DNA of 59,927 bases from Candidatus Brocadia sp. Lineage in GTDB: Bacteria > Planctomycetota > Brocadiia > Brocadiales > Brocadiaceae. A program made the position numbers and the translations under genes. Below the pieces are notes generated by a model. It saw nothing but the letters and a program-made list of their open reading frames with translations, did no database searches and was not told where the DNA came from. The DNA lies in assembly GCA_011525665.1 (NCBI GenBank), contig WYAU01000073.1, forward strand, positions 1-59,927, written 5' to 3'. Shown piece by piece: positions 59,782 through 59,927 of the stretch (positions within the stretch are counted from its first letter, which is position 1; the number at the start of each line of letters is the position of its first letter).

Positions 59782-59927
59782 CAATATTTTTACATGTGCT
59801 TTCACTACTGTCCGGACGTTTAAATAAATATTTGTTGTAAGTATTATAATTCAAGAGAGATACAAGGAAAAAAGAACGTAATCGATTTGAAATTCAAAGT
59901 ATACTATAGCCATTCTATTCTTCATAA

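Overview
The window looks like chromosomal DNA of a Gram-negative-type bacterium of moderate GC content. I infer an anammox-type planctomycete (Brocadiaceae-like). The basis is the outer-membrane and lipoprotein machinery (Lnt, an LptF/LptG permease, MlaE/F/D), a complete elongasome set (MreB/C/D, RodA, PBP2), a class II B12-dependent ribonucleotide reductase, the paired TIGR03960/TIGR03936 proteins, bacteriohemerythrin, a CDGSH protein, and a heme c motif inside PBP2. No rRNA or marker gene is present to prove the taxonomy.

Layout. 1-1.55 kb: minus-strand small genes (a BrnT/BrnA-type pair, an unknown ORF, an orphan antitoxin-like gene), each ending in a CTAACAA motif with attC-like structure, resembling an integron cassette array without its integrase. 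1.6-7.1 kb: aminotransferase, GlcD-type oxidase, MnmA, a decayed GxxExxY gene between inverted repeats, and an M50 protease. 7.6-12.2 kb (plus strand): a membrane amidohydrolase, bacteriohemerythrin, a GC-rich DEAD-box helicase and a CDGSH protein. 12.3-17.4 kb: NrdJ, a class III aminotransferase, a relic of an SNF2 helicase and a protein made of two copies of an unknown domain. 17.9-30.1 kb: a long minus-strand housekeeping block (coaX, obgE, rpmA, rplU, rng, TIGR03936, HPr-EI fusion, ptsN, hpf, comF, LptF/G-like, folK, TIGR03960). 30.5-33.5 kb: a DevBCA-like exporter. 33.5-42.8 kb: cell-shape and envelope genes (rodA, rfbC, rfbA, mrdA, mreD, mreC, mreB, lnt). 42.9-44.9 kb: a hicBA pair with a frameshifted toxin, then moeA.

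45.0-48.0 kb (plus strand): a lipoprotein, a large palindrome, then a promoter, a c-di-GMP-I riboswitch-like leader and an intrinsic terminator in front of a secreted matrixin-type metalloprotease. 48.2-51.0 kb: mlaE, a broken GxxExxY element and mlaFD. 51.0-53.5 kb: tusA, an IscU/NifU scaffold, a Uma2 endonuclease and a NifS-like protein in which the canonical PLP-lysine position is Gln. 53.7-56.0 kb: a three-gene unit (small membrane protein, Walker-type GTPase, GAP1-like partner) resembling GTPase-centred conflict systems. 56.5-59.9 kb: argG, a B12-binding radical SAM protein and a truncated HsdR start.

The window is also rich in small dispersed repeats: paired inverted repeats of the CACAGATT, CACAGAG and GCAAAG type, C/G-rich palindromes (one read in frame inside lnt), and a conserved GTCGCCGAAGGCCTAATT motif. 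The strongest candidates for something undescribed are the heme c motif in PBP2, the c-di-GMP leader in front of the metalloprotease, the GTPase unit, the IR-flanked GxxExxY elements, the cassette-like array and the Lys-less NifS.
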